62,337 nucleotides of DNA from Desulfobacteraceae bacterium (GCA_016743945.1 JADGFI010000036.1:1-62337); one strand, 5' to 3'; counted from the first letter of the stretch, positions 26,820 through 35,221 are shown. A program made the numbers and translations. The notes: generated from the sequence alone by a model not told the origin.

Positions 26820-28733
26820 TTATTTGATAACGATTGCATTGAATTTACAGGCATCGTAACAAATTCCACATTTAATGCATTTATCTTGTTCCAGGACATG
26901 GGGTTCTTTTTTGTCACCTGTGATGGCATCCTGGGGGCATTTTTTTGCACAAAGCCCGCAGCCGGTACATGCGTTTTCATCAATCTCATAAACGAACAGG
27001 TTTTTACAGACACCTGCCCTGCATTTTTTATCAATGATATGAGATTCGTACTCTTCCCTGAAATAGCGAATAGTGGTTAAAACAGGGTTGGGAGCTGCGG
27101 TGCCAAGACCGCAAAGTGAAAATTTTTGAATCATTGAGCCCAGTTCTTCAAGCAGTTCAATGTCACCTTGTTTGCCGTTTCCTTCGCAGATGGCCGTCAG
27201 GATATCCAAAGATTGCTTGATTCCTTCCCTGCAGGGGTTGCACTGGCCGCAGGATTCTTCTTTGAGAAAGTCAAGGAAATACCTTGCCACATCCACCATG
27301 CAGGTGTTCTCATCCATGACAATCATACCGCCGGATCCCATGATGGAACCGACACTGGCAAGCTGCTGGTAATCAACCGGCGTATCCATGAGACTTTCCG
27401 GAATACACCCCCCCGAAGGGCCTCCTGTCTGGACGGCCTTGAATTTTTTCTTTCCGGGAACCCCTTGACCGATGTTAAAGACGATATCCCGCAACGGAAT
27501 GCCCATGGGAACTTCCAGCAGTCCGGTATTTTTTACCTTGCCCACCAGAGAAAAGGCCTTGGTGCCCTTGGAGTTGTCCGTACCAAAACCTGCATACCAG
27601 GGGGCCCCTTTAAGAAGAATAGCCGGTACATTGGCATAGGTTTCAACATTATTGAGGTTGGTGGGTTGGTCCCTGAACCCTTTTTCAACGGTATGCACAT
27701 ATTTGGCCTTGGGCCGCCCCACCTTTCCTTCAAGGGAGGCCATAAGCGCCGTGGATTCTCCACAGACAAAAGCGCCGGCCCCGGTGGATATCTTAATTGT
27801 AAATGAGAAATCACTTCCTGCGATATTTTTTCCAAGAAGACCGTAGGCTGTGGCCTGTTTTATGGCGTTCACCAGCCGTTTAACGGCCAGGGGATATTCG
27901 TTTCTGACATACATGAACCCAAGTGAAGATCCAATGGCAAGGCCTGCAATGAGCATCCCTTCGATGACTGAATGGGGATCTCCCTCAAGGATGCTTCGAT
28001 CCATGTAAGCCCCTGGGTCTCCTTCATCGGCATTGCAGATGATGGAGCGGTCCCCCTCATGCTTGGCACAGGTGGCCCACTTGATGCCGGCGGGAAATCC
28101 CCCGCCACCTCGGCCCCGCAGGCCCGATTCTTTGACCTCGGTGATGATGTCCTGGGGCTGGCTGTTTTTAAGAGCAGAAAGAAAGGCAATGTATCCTTGT
28201 TTTCCAAAATACTCCTCGATACTGTCCGGGTCGACATACCCGCAATTTCTCAGGGCTATTTTAACCTGGCCTTTAAAAAAAGGGGTTTCTTCAAGAAAGG
28301 GGATTCCTTCCAAGGGGTCTATATTTTCCTGGGGGTTGTCCATGTCATCTTCAAGAAGAGATCTGGGGTCTCCTACCTGTCCCAGGATAAGTTTTAATAT
28401 TTTTTTATCGCTGAAATCATTGTTGGTATAGGCGGTAATGATATCGACGATCTTATCCTTTGTGGCATGTTTAAACATCATCCGGGGGCGGCCCTTGGAA
28501 AGAATTTCAACCAGGGGTTCAACCTCGCAATACCCGATGCAACCGGTCTGACAGATATCAATGTTTTTATCGTCTAAAAACGCCTGTTTTGCTGTTTCAA
28601 AGGAATCCTTTGCCCCGGCGGCAATTCCGCATGATGCCATCCCGATATTCACCTTGATTGTATCGGGAAGGTTGAGTTTTAACCGGTATTCCTCTTTTAT
28701 TTTTTCTAAGTCTTTCACAGACTGAATAATCAT
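26820..28733 (-). CDS. NuoF/HndC-type NADH-binding flavoprotein
   Basis: 637 residues. An N-terminal thioredoxin-like [2Fe-2S] region (CGIAAGAKDS, ICQTGCIGYCEVEP), then the NuoF core with FMN/NADH motifs GRGGGGFPAGIKWA and GAGAFVCGESTAL, a [4Fe-4S] site ESCGQCNPCREG...CGLGT, and two C-terminal ferredoxin motifs CTGCGLCAKKC and CIKCGICYDAC. This is the layout of bifurcating-type NAD(P)H dehydrogenase subunits (HndC, HydB, NfnB relatives) rather than of respiratory complex I. It should pass electrons between NADH and the fused NuoG/HdrA protein. It follows nuoE by 19 bases and precedes the fusion gene by 18 bases. Confidence 0.92.
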   Translation of the reverse strand: MIIQSVKDLEKIKEEYRLKLNLPDTIKVNIGMASCGIAAGAKDSFETAKQAFLDDKNIDICQTGCIGYCEVEPLVEILSKGRPRMMFKHATKDKIVDIITAYTNNDFSDKKILKLILGQVGDPRSLLEDDMDNPQENIDPLEGIPFLEETPFFKGQVKIALRNCGYVDPDSIEEYFGKQGYIAFLSALKNSQPQDIITEVKESGLRGRGGGGFPAGIKWATCAKHEGDRSIICNADEGDPGAYMDRSILEGDPHSVIEGMLIAGLAIGSSLGFMYVRNEYPLAVKRLVNAIKQATAYGLLGKNIAGSDFSFTIKISTGAGAFVCGESTALMASLEGKVGRPKAKYVHTVEKGFRDQPTNLNNVETYANVPAILLKGAPWYAGFGTDNSKGTKAFSLVGKVKNTGLLEVPMGIPLRDIVFNIGQGVPGKKKFKAVQTGGPSGGCIPESLMDTPVDYQQLASVGSIMGSGGMIVMDENTCMVDVARYFLDFLKEESCGQCNPCREGIKQSLDILTAICEGNGKQGDIELLEELGSMIQKFSLCGLGTAAPNPVLTTIRYFREEYESHIIDKKCRAGVCKNLFVYEIDENACTGCGLCAKKCPQDAITGDKKEPHVLEQDKCIKCGICYDACKFNAIVIK

Positions 28734-28752
28734 GATTCATACCCCTTGTGAT

Positions 28753-29247
28753 TTATTCGTATTGATTTAATACTGCTTCAATTTCATCCGGCTTTATACG
28801 ACCATGCATATCTTCATTGATCTTAATGACAGGGCCCAGACTGCAGCAGCCTATGCAACGAACAGATTCAAGGGTATATCGTTTGTCTATGGTTGTTTGA
28901 CCGTCTTTAATATCAAGGGTCTTTTCAATCTGCTCTTTGACCCGTTCCCCCCCCCTTACGTGGCAGGCGGTTCCAAGGCATATGGAGACGATGTTTTTCC
29001 CCCTTGGTTCAAGACTGAAGGTACTATAGAAGGTACTTACCTCGTAGATCTTGCTGTAAGGGATGTCCAGTTTTTCAGATACATATAAAAGGGTTGCTTT
29101 GGGAAGATAATTATAGCGGCGTTGAATTGCCTGGAGAATCATAATAAGATTTTCCTTGTTGCCGTCAAATTCTTTTTCAATCATCTGGTCTAATTCCAGA
29201 TAATCAATTTCCTCACCACCATTGTTTTGAGTAGTCACTTCACCCAT
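28753..29247 (-). CDS. NuoE/HndA-type [2Fe-2S] protein
   Basis: 164 residues from the ATG at 29247, which follows a GGAG site by 8 bases; the frame is open to 29361 but that extension would overlap the upstream selenoprotein gene. The thioredoxin-like domain holds the four cluster cysteines C90, C95 (SICLGTACHV) and C131, C135 (VRCIGCCSLGP), with YNYLPKATLLYVSEKL before it. NuoE-type subunits accept electrons from the NuoF flavin. It sits between the HdrA N-terminal piece and nuoF. Confidence 0.92.
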   Translation of the reverse strand: MGEVTTQNNGGEEIDYLELDQMIEKEFDGNKENLIMILQAIQRRYNYLPKATLLYVSEKLDIPYSKIYEVSTFYSTFSLEPRGKNIVSICLGTACHVRGGERVKEQIEKTLDIKDGQTTIDKRYTLESVRCIGCCSLGPVIKINEDMHGRIKPDEIEAVLNQYE

Positions 29248-29297
29248 TTGTAATTCTCCTCTGTAATTCTCCTCTGGAATCAATAATTTGACGCTTA

Positions 29298-29684
29298 TTA
29301 TGCTGCAGAAGTCTGTTGCGTTACAGGACAATTTTCGACACAGGCTCCGCATCCGGTGCACAGGTCCGTTTTAATGCTGCGAGCTCGTTTTTTGACCCGT
29401 ATTTTGAAGTTTCCAGCGGTTCCTTCAATGGATTCAATGTCTGAATATGTAATTAGTTCGATGTTTAAATGCCGGCCGACCTCGACCAGTGTGGGGGAAA
29501 TAATTCACATGGCACAGTCATTTGTTGGAAAAGTTTTGTCAAGTTGGGACATGACACCGCCAATGGACGGACTTTTTTCCACCAAATAGACATAATACCC
29601 GGAATTTGCTAGATCAAGGGCTGATAGCATGCCGGAAATACCGCCACCAATTACCACGACTGATCCGATTTTTTCTGAGTTCAT
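29298..29684 (-). CDS. HdrA N-terminal piece, selenoprotein (TGA read as selenocysteine at codon 60)
   Basis: 128 residues with TGA at 29505-29507 read as U60. The start, after an AGGAG site, gives VVIGGGISGMLSALDLA, an FAD-binding fold, then FPTNDCAMU, the exact HdrA block in which U replaces the usual Cys, then IISPTLVEVGRH and a ferredoxin motif CTGCGACVENCPV. The protein ends there. The continuation of a normal HdrA (from about RKPVYVPYAQAVP) is found in the 1084-residue fusion 2.5 kb downstream, so the two halves should assemble in trans. HdrA selenoproteins with this motif are known in methanogens and sulfate reducers; a split one is unusual. First gene of the cluster. Confidence 0.88.
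29472..29507 (-). promoter_or_regulatory. Selenocysteine codon and candidate SECIS of the HdrA piece
   Basis: After the TGA (29507-29505) come 15 bases and a stem CTGGTC/GGCCGG (29489-29484 with 29477-29472, four Watson-Crick and two G-U pairs), with the apical loop GAGGTC. A loop containing GGU is the classical bacterial SECIS feature, as in the E. coli formate dehydrogenase genes. Confidence 0.75.
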
Positions 29685-29763
29685 TATTATTTATCTCCTG
29701 TTTTTAATCATACAAAATCAAAATTAGGTTTTTCTTATAATAACTATCAATAGGCTATACCAC

Positions 29764-29793
29764 AGTTTTTTAATTATTATTAATTAAAAAACT
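29764..29793. repeat. Perfect 13-bp palindrome over the Hdr/Flx transcription start
   Basis: AGTTTTTTAATTA and its exact reverse complement flank a TTAT spacer. It overlaps the predicted +1 of the Hdr/Flx operon and lies 69 bases upstream of the divergent miaA start. As an AT-only palindrome at that spot it could be a repressor site; a terminator role is less likely because no gene ends here. Confidence 0.6.
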
Positions 29794-29795
29794 AT

Positions 29796-29825
29796 GTTAT
29801 AAAGCTTTCTGTTTTATCTTGTCAA
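29796..29825 (-). promoter_or_regulatory. Sigma-70 promoter of the Hdr/Flx operon
   Basis: On the reverse strand TTGACA (complement of 29820-29825), an 18-base spacer, then TATAAC (complement of 29796-29801). The start would be near 29789, about 105 bases before the first ATG. A large palindrome covers the predicted start. Confidence 0.7.
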
Positions 29826-29861
29826 CCATTATTGAAGAAAAGGTTAAATACTCAAAGAGGC

Positions 29862-30776
29862 ATGAAAAAAATCGTCACAATCTGTGGACCAACCGGTATT
29901 GGCAAGACAAATTTTGCCATTGCCATTGCCCGTCATTTCAGTGGGGAGATAGTCGGGGCCGATTCCATGCAGATTTATAAATATATGAACATTGGTACTG
30001 CCAAACCAGATTCCGACGAATTGAAAATGGCTGTCCACCACCTGGTTGATTTCCTGGATCCCAAACAAGGGTTTGACGCGGGTCAATATGCTACCCAGGC
30101 CGGGACGGTGATCGATTCTTTAATTGAAAAGGGGAGGCTTCCCATTATTGCAGGCGGTACAGGACTCTATATCCGGGCATTGCTTCATGGCCTTTTCCGT
30201 GCCCGCCCCGTGTGTGAAAAAACCTTATCTGAGCTGACCCGGCTGCAGGGGGAGCGAGGCAGTCTTTTCCTCCATGAACAATTAAAAAATTGTGACCCCG
30301 TTGCTGCAAAAAAAATTCACCCCAATGATAGTTTTAGAGTGATTCGTGCCCTTGAGGTTTTTCAGACAACGGGCCAGCCGATTTCTAACAAACAAAAGGA
30401 CCATGACTTCAAAGAATCCAAATACCAAAGCCTTACCATTGGTCTTCGTATGGATCGAAAACACTTGTATGCGAGGATCAACCAGCGGGTGGATATCATG
30501 ATCCGCCAGGGGCTGCTCCATGAAGTCAATTTTCTGATTGAACGAGGGTATTCCCTGGACCTGAAATCCATGCAGTCCATTGGATACCGTCACATGGGCA
30601 TGTTTTTAAAACAGGAGGTTGATTTTGATGAAGCTGTCAGGCTCTTGAAACGGGATACCCGTCGATATGCCAAACGTCAATTTACCTGGTTTAACAGGGA
30701 GAAGGACTTGATCTGGCTTGAACCATCCCAAACAGACAAGGCCTTTGAACTGATAGAAAAATTTTTAAAAAAATAA
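29862..30776 (+). CDS. miaA: tRNA dimethylallyltransferase MiaA
   Basis: 304 residues from the ATG at 29862; the frame reaches a TTG at 29832 but the family starts here, just before the P loop. GPTGIGKT at the N-terminus binds the prenyl diphosphate, and VGADSMQIYKYMNIGTAKP is the signature. The C-terminal YAKRQFTWFNRE block is also kept. MiaA adds the dimethylallyl group to A37 of tRNAs that read codons beginning with U. It stands alone here, divergent from the Hdr/Flx operon, and a hairpin separates it from the regulator gene beyond. Confidence 0.95.
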   Translation: MKKIVTICGPTGIGKTNFAIAIARHFSGEIVGADSMQIYKYMNIGTAKPDSDELKMAVHHLVDFLDPKQGFDAGQYATQAGTVIDSLIEKGRLPIIAGGTGLYIRALLHGLFRARPVCEKTLSELTRLQGERGSLFLHEQLKNCDPVAAKKIHPNDSFRVIRALEVFQTTGQPISNKQKDHDFKESKYQSLTIGLRMDRKHLYARINQRVDIMIRQGLLHEVNFLIERGYSLDLKSMQSIGYRHMGMFLKQEVDFDEAVRLLKRDTRRYAKRQFTWFNREKDLIWLEPSQTDKAFELIEKFLKK

Positions 30777-30777
30777 A

Positions 30778-30822
30778 GAGCCCCCTGTGCCGGCGTATTC
30801 ACGTCAATACAGGAGGGCTCCT
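30778..30822. terminator. Terminator-like hairpin between miaA and the dual-receiver gene
   Basis: GAGCCCCCTGT and ACAGGAGGGCTC pair with one bulge around a 21-base loop immediately after the miaA stop. The following T-run is short, so its strength is uncertain. It lies between two converging genes and could serve both. Confidence 0.55.
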
Positions 30823-30847
30823 TCAAGTGATGCGGGTGAGCCATAAA

Positions 30848-32062
30848 TTATGCGGCCAGCGTATAGGCCTTTTCAGCAACATTTCGCAGTTCATCAGGGG
30901 TAAAGGGTTTGGGAAGATAATCCACAGCGCCGATTCTTGCGGTTTCAATGGCGGTTTCAATGCTGGCATAGCCAGTGATGATGATTACCCTGGCAAGGGG
31001 TTGCACATCAGAAATAGTCCTGAGAAGTTCCAGACCTGATACGCCGGGTATCCTCAAATCCAGGAGAACCAGTTTATACATCTTTTGATTTATTCGTTCA
31101 ATGGCTTCATCTTTTGTCACAGCCTGGTCTACCTGGAATCCATTTTTCCCGAGGATTTTTCGGATATTGTTGTTCACAGAAATCTCATCATCCACCACAA
31201 GAATATTTTTTAACAAGGGGTGTGACGCCGGATCAAAAAGTTTATCTTGTCTGGTTGCAGCCTTTAGTGGATTCACTTTTTTCAGTTCTTCATAGGGAAG
31301 AAAGGCAAAGCCGTCTCTGTCCATGTACTGAACATATTCAGGACCTGTAATTGCCACCACTTCGTCATAATCAAAGGGCTGATCTATGCCGATCATGGTT
31401 TTGGGATTAAAGGCAATACTTTTTTTTGCCTGCTTTTTTGCCAGCGCCTTGAGTTTGGGGCAATAATTTTTTTTGGTTCCCGTTTTACAGGTGGTGCCCA
31501 GTTTTTCCATAACATCGCAGGTCATATTACCGATACTGCAAAAAAACTGCTCGGTTTCTACAATTTGATCTATAATCGTTTTGGTTTCGGGTTCAATAAG
31601 ATGGCTGGCAGCATCCTTGCCAAAGTCCAGATCAATATCCATCACTTCAATGGCATCTCGTTCTGCCTGGGTGATCTCCATCTCCTGTAATTTGCCCAGC
31701 AGGGCATTGCTTACCGTCGTTCTTAACTCATCCGGGGTAAAGGGTTTGGGAATATAATCAAGGGCACCCAGCCGAATGGCTTTTACGGCAGTGTTGGTGG
31801 AGGCATATCCTGTCATCATGACGGTTTTAATATTTGGCACCTCCCTGGCAACACGCTTGAGCAACTCCAACCCATTCATTTCCGGCATGACAATGTCGGA
31901 AATAAGAAGAGAAAAAGTTCCATTTTTCATCATCTCAAGGGCCTGGGCGGCACTTTGGGTATGAACCACCGAATAATTATTCTTTGTAAGAATTTTTTCA
32001 ACATTTTTACAAATTCCAAGTTCATCATCAACGACCATGATTTTTATTTGATTTTCCATCAT
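30848..32062 (-). CDS. Dual-receiver response regulator with cysteine-bearing linker, no output domain
   Basis: 404 residues. Receiver 1 (about 5-120) has phospho-acceptor D56 in LLISDIVMPE and the K of YIPKPFTPDEL. Receiver 2 (about 283-404) has D335 in LVLLDLRIPG and YLPKPFTPDEL. Between them is a region of about 160 residues with C175, C182, C192 and C201 (CSIGNMTC, CKTGTKKNYC), spacing that could bind a metal or Fe-S cluster, and no DNA-binding domain. It may act as a phosphate relay or sink for the neighbouring kinase and NtrC-type activator, or bind a partner when phosphorylated. A sigma-54 promoter precedes it. Confidence 0.85.
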   Translation of the reverse strand: MMENQIKIMVVDDELGICKNVEKILTKNNYSVVHTQSAAQALEMMKNGTFSLLISDIVMPEMNGLELLKRVAREVPNIKTVMMTGYASTNTAVKAIRLGALDYIPKPFTPDELRTTVSNALLGKLQEMEITQAERDAIEVMDIDLDFGKDAASHLIEPETKTIIDQIVETEQFFCSIGNMTCDVMEKLGTTCKTGTKKNYCPKLKALAKKQAKKSIAFNPKTMIGIDQPFDYDEVVAITGPEYVQYMDRDGFAFLPYEELKKVNPLKAATRQDKLFDPASHPLLKNILVVDDEISVNNNIRKILGKNGFQVDQAVTKDEAIERINQKMYKLVLLDLRIPGVSGLELLRTISDVQPLARVIIITGYASIETAIETARIGAVDYLPKPFTPDELRNVAEKAYTLAA

Positions 32063-32124
32063 ATGCCTCCTCTAAAGATTAGAATTAATGGGGTTTGACT
32101 ATTCATTTGTTTAAAAGAAGATAT

Positions 32125-32140
32125 AGCAGGGATCATGCCA
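32125..32140 (-). promoter_or_regulatory. Sigma-54 promoter upstream of the dual-receiver gene
   Basis: The reverse strand reads TGGCATGATCCCTGCT, matching TGGCAC-N5-TTGCW with two mismatches and the invariant GG and GC exactly ten bases apart. It would start transcription near 32115, about 50 bases before the ATG at 32062. The 322-base gap 32063-32384 otherwise holds only an AT-rich stretch and a near-repeat (GTGTATA) around 32295-32320. The sigma-54 activator encoded next door is the obvious candidate regulator. Confidence 0.75.
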
Positions 32141-32384
32141 GGGGCAAGATCTTTTATAACTCACTGTATTTTAAGTATTTTTTTTAAAAATATAATTTAG
32201 CGGCCTGTCTATTAGTATATTTTTTCTATACACCTAACTTCAAAAATTGTTTTTATCAACAGGGGGACGATCCCTCTATGATGCTAACGGTGGGTGTATA
32301 TAAAAAGAATACAGTGTATAAAAAAAACAGGGAACCGACATTAAAGGGGAAGGGCCGGTGGAGAAGCGTCAACTGTAAATCGGT

Positions 32385-33791
32385 TCATGGGCGGGAGATG
32401 TTATATTTTTTCATGAGGGCCTGGAAATTTGTTCGGTTTAAGCCCGTCTTCCGAGCTGACCGGGTGACATTCCAGTCGTTTTCTGCAAGGGCATGTAAAA
32501 CAAAATTTTTTTCAACCTTGTTCACGGCCTTCTGGCGGATTTTTTTTCTCAATAATTTCAACTCTTCATTTGTCTTGGGGATGCTTTCAATCATTTCATC
32601 GATTTCACTTATTTCCCCCAAAAGGGGTAACTCTTTTAATGAAATGGATGTGGTGTCACAAAGAATGACGGCACGCTCAACAACATTTTTTAGTTGTCTT
32701 ACATTGCCCGGCCAATGATACTCAATCAATCGGCTGGCCGAGGTTTCGTCAAAGCGTGTAATTTGTTTGCCCATTTTTTCGCAAAATTGGTTCAAAAAAA
32801 AATAGGCAATGGGCAGGATGTCCATTTTCCTTTTATCCAATGCCGGTATGATAATGGGATAAACAAAGATTCTATAATAGAAATCTTCCCTGAACTGACC
32901 GGCTTTAACCATCTTTTCAAGCTTCTTATTGGTTGCAAAAATCAAACGGACATCCACTTTTATAAGCTTTGTACTGCCAACGGGTAAAAATTCCCTTGCC
33001 TCAAGGAACCGTAAAAGTCTGGCTTGAATTTCCCTGGAGATATTGCTGATTTCGTCCAGGAAAACGGTCCCGTTATGGGCAAGTTTGAAAATGCCGGGTT
33101 TATCCTTGTCAGCACCGGTAAAAGCCCCTTTGACATGGCCAAACAATTCAGAGGAAAGAAGATCGTCTGAAAGGGTTCCACAATCAATGGCAAAAAAAAC
33201 ATTCTGATTTCGGTTGCTGTTGGCATGAACCGCCCGGGCGATTAGTTCCTTGCCGGTTCCACTCTCTCCGTAAATCAGAACATTGGCATCTGTGGAAGCA
33301 ACCTTTTGAACCATTTTAATAACTTTTTTTATCCCGGGACTTTCCCCTATTAATTGATGGGAGATCGTTTTTTTTGTCGTTTGATCAATAAGCCTTGCTG
33401 GTTGGTCTCGAAGTTTTATCCGGGTAACGGCCTGTTGAACAACCGCCCTAAGTTCGTAGGGGGTAAAGGGTTTGGGAAGATAATCAAAAACCCCCATTTT
33501 CATCACTTCAACTGCTGAAGATACGCTGGCGTAGCCTGTCATCACAATGACAATGGTTTGCGAAAACGAAATATTAATCCGGGCAATGACTTCCATACCT
33601 CCCAATCGTTCCATATTCAGGTCCGTGATAACAATGTCAAATCCTTTTGATTCCATCCGTTTCAGGGCATCAAATCCATTTAGTGCGTATTCGACCGCAT
33701 ATTGACGGTTATCAAGGATTTTTAAGCAGTTGCGACAAATTGGCAGTTCATCATCAACAACAAGAATGGAGACAATCTGATCAAGGGTCAA
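32385..33791 (-). CDS. NtrC-family sigma-54-dependent response regulator
   Basis: 468 residues: receiver (phospho-acceptor D57 in IVITDLNME, K in YLPKPFTPYEL), AAA+ domain with Walker A GESGTGKELIARA, the sigma-54 contact loop GAFTGA, and FLDEISNI as Walker B, then a Fis-type helix-turn-helix at the C-terminus (NVTRSARKTGLNRTNFQAL). It should open promoters with RNA polymerase-sigma-54. It overlaps the upstream histidine kinase gene by 4 bases, so the two form a two-component pair; a likely target is the sigma-54 promoter just downstream at 32125-32140. Confidence 0.95.
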   Translation of the reverse strand: MTLDQIVSILVVDDELPICRNCLKILDNRQYAVEYALNGFDALKRMESKGFDIVITDLNMERLGGMEVIARINISFSQTIVIVMTGYASVSSAVEVMKMGVFDYLPKPFTPYELRAVVQQAVTRIKLRDQPARLIDQTTKKTISHQLIGESPGIKKVIKMVQKVASTDANVLIYGESGTGKELIARAVHANSNRNQNVFFAIDCGTLSDDLLSSELFGHVKGAFTGADKDKPGIFKLAHNGTVFLDEISNISREIQARLLRFLEAREFLPVGSTKLIKVDVRLIFATNKKLEKMVKAGQFREDFYYRIFVYPIIIPALDKRKMDILPIAYFFLNQFCEKMGKQITRFDETSASRLIEYHWPGNVRQLKNVVERAVILCDTTSISLKELPLLGEISEIDEMIESIPKTNEELKLLRKKIRQKAVNKVEKNFVLHALAENDWNVTRSARKTGLNRTNFQALMKKYNISRP

Positions 33792-35221
33792 TTGTCATTT
33801 CCCTGGGGCAGGGGCAACCGGACAACAAAATCAGTTCCCTTACCAGGAGTGCTTTTTGCACAAATGGTTCCACCGTGCTGCTCAATAATACCATGGGTGA
33901 TGGCAAGGCCGAGGCCAGTACCATTTTTTTTTGTTGTAAAGAAAGGGTCAAAAATTTTAAGAAGGTTTTCAGGAAGAATGCCATCCCCTGTATCACTCAC
34001 TTTAATCTCCAGGATATTTTTTTCTTTAAAATAATGTGAAAAAAGCCGGATCTTTCCACCTGGCGGGGTTGCTTCAATGGCATTTAAGGTCAAATTTATA
34101 AGGGTTTGTTGAATTTTATCCCGGTCAATTGCCAATGGCGGCAGTTCCCTAGCAAGGTTGGCACTTAGGTCAACATCTTTGAATCTGGCCTGTTTTCTTG
34201 TAAGGACCAGGCTTTCATTTATCACCTCATTTAGATCATCCATTCGTTTGAATGATTTGGTTTGACGGGCAAAATCCAGCAGACTTTTGACAATTTTACG
34301 GCAGCGCAGGGCTTCATTGCTGATAATGGCAAGCTCTTTGTGAATTTCTGTTCCCTCCTCCAAATCTTCTTGTATCAGCATTGCCGATGTCAAGATTGTG
34401 GTAAGGGGATTATTTATTTCGTGGGCAACCCCGGCACTGAGGCGTCCTATGGAAACCAGTTTTTCCTGCTGCATCATTTTTTTTTCAAATTCAATGTCTT
34501 TGGTAATATCCTTTGAAACTTCGATAACCCCTTTTAACACCCCCTTTTCAGCAAGAGGATAGCAGGAGATGGAAACATGTCGCTTGTTCCCGTTTTGATC
34601 TTGATGGATATGAGTTGCCCTGGAGGATTTGCCAGTTTTTATGACATCTGCAAGGGGACAAGGATGTTCATCGCCTGAACAGGGTATAGACTGATGATGG
34701 GTTATTTTATAGCAATTTTGTCCAATCGCCTCATCTCTCGTCAATCCAAGTTTTTCCAGGAACGTATCATTAATATCAATGATTTTGTGATTCAAACCGA
34801 TGACGACCACATCTTCATGGATGAGGCCATTGATTAATACATTATACAATGCCAGGGTTTCGGTGAGTTCCTGGTTGGTTTTACTGTGCCGTCGGGCGGC
34901 ATGGTCTATTTCCCAGAAAAGCCGTGCAATGGTGTGGGCGATGGCCCGGGTTCTGTTGTTTTTTTTGGATAAAATATCATTATGAATATCCAGGTTTCCG
35001 GTCAGCTCAATGATGAGGTCAATATTATCAAGTTTGAAAAAATCATTATAATCATTGGTAACAAACATCCCTCGTTCCCGAGCTTTCACAAGACCGGGGG
35101 CATCATTGTTGATATCGGCCACTGCCACGACAACCGGGGAAATTATTTGAAACTCATATTTATCGATGATATCCATCAGGTATAAACTTTTGTTTCCTGC
35201 GCCGACTATGGCGATTCTCAT
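33788..35221 (-). CDS. Histidine kinase with N-terminal dinucleotide-binding-like domain and PAS domain
   Basis: 477 residues. N-terminal 1-105 begins MRIAIVGAGNKSLYL and contains VVAVADINNDAPG and IIELTGN, the pattern of a Rossmann fold like the NAD-binding domain of homoserine or aspartate dehydrogenases. A PAS domain follows (127-240) with cysteine-rich CYKITHHQSIPC and CPLAD, then HisKA with the phospho-acceptor H267 in GVAHEINNPLTT and an HATPase with NLTLNAIEATPPGG, DTGDGI and GTGLGLAI. No membrane segment is seen, so it should be a cytoplasmic sensor. It is paired with the NtrC-type regulator. Sensing of NAD(H) or a related metabolite is an inference from the fusion. Confidence 0.9.
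   Translation of the reverse strand: MRIAIVGAGNKSLYLMDIIDKYEFQIISPVVVAVADINNDAPGLVKARERGMFVTNDYNDFFKLDNIDLIIELTGNLDIHNDILSKKNNRTRAIAHTIARLFWEIDHAARRHSKTNQELTETLALYNVLINGLIHEDVVVIGLNHKIIDINDTFLEKLGLTRDEAIGQNCYKITHHQSIPCSGDEHPCPLADVIKTGKSSRATHIHQDQNGNKRHVSISCYPLAEKGVLKGVIEVSKDITKDIEFEKKMMQQEKLVSIGRLSAGVAHEINNPLTTILTSAMLIQEDLEEGTEIHKELAIISNEALRCRKIVKSLLDFARQTKSFKRMDDLNEVINESLVLTRKQARFKDVDLSANLARELPPLAIDRDKIQQTLINLTLNAIEATPPGGKIRLFSHYFKEKNILEIKVSDTGDGILPENLLKIFDPFFTTKKNGTGLGLAITHGIIEQHGGTICAKSTPGKGTDFVVRLPLPQGNDN

Noticed and set aside
29298..29684. HdrA piece as a decayed gene
   Set aside because: It has a good ribosome-binding site, an intact FAD motif, the known Sec position and a SECIS-like loop, and no other damage.
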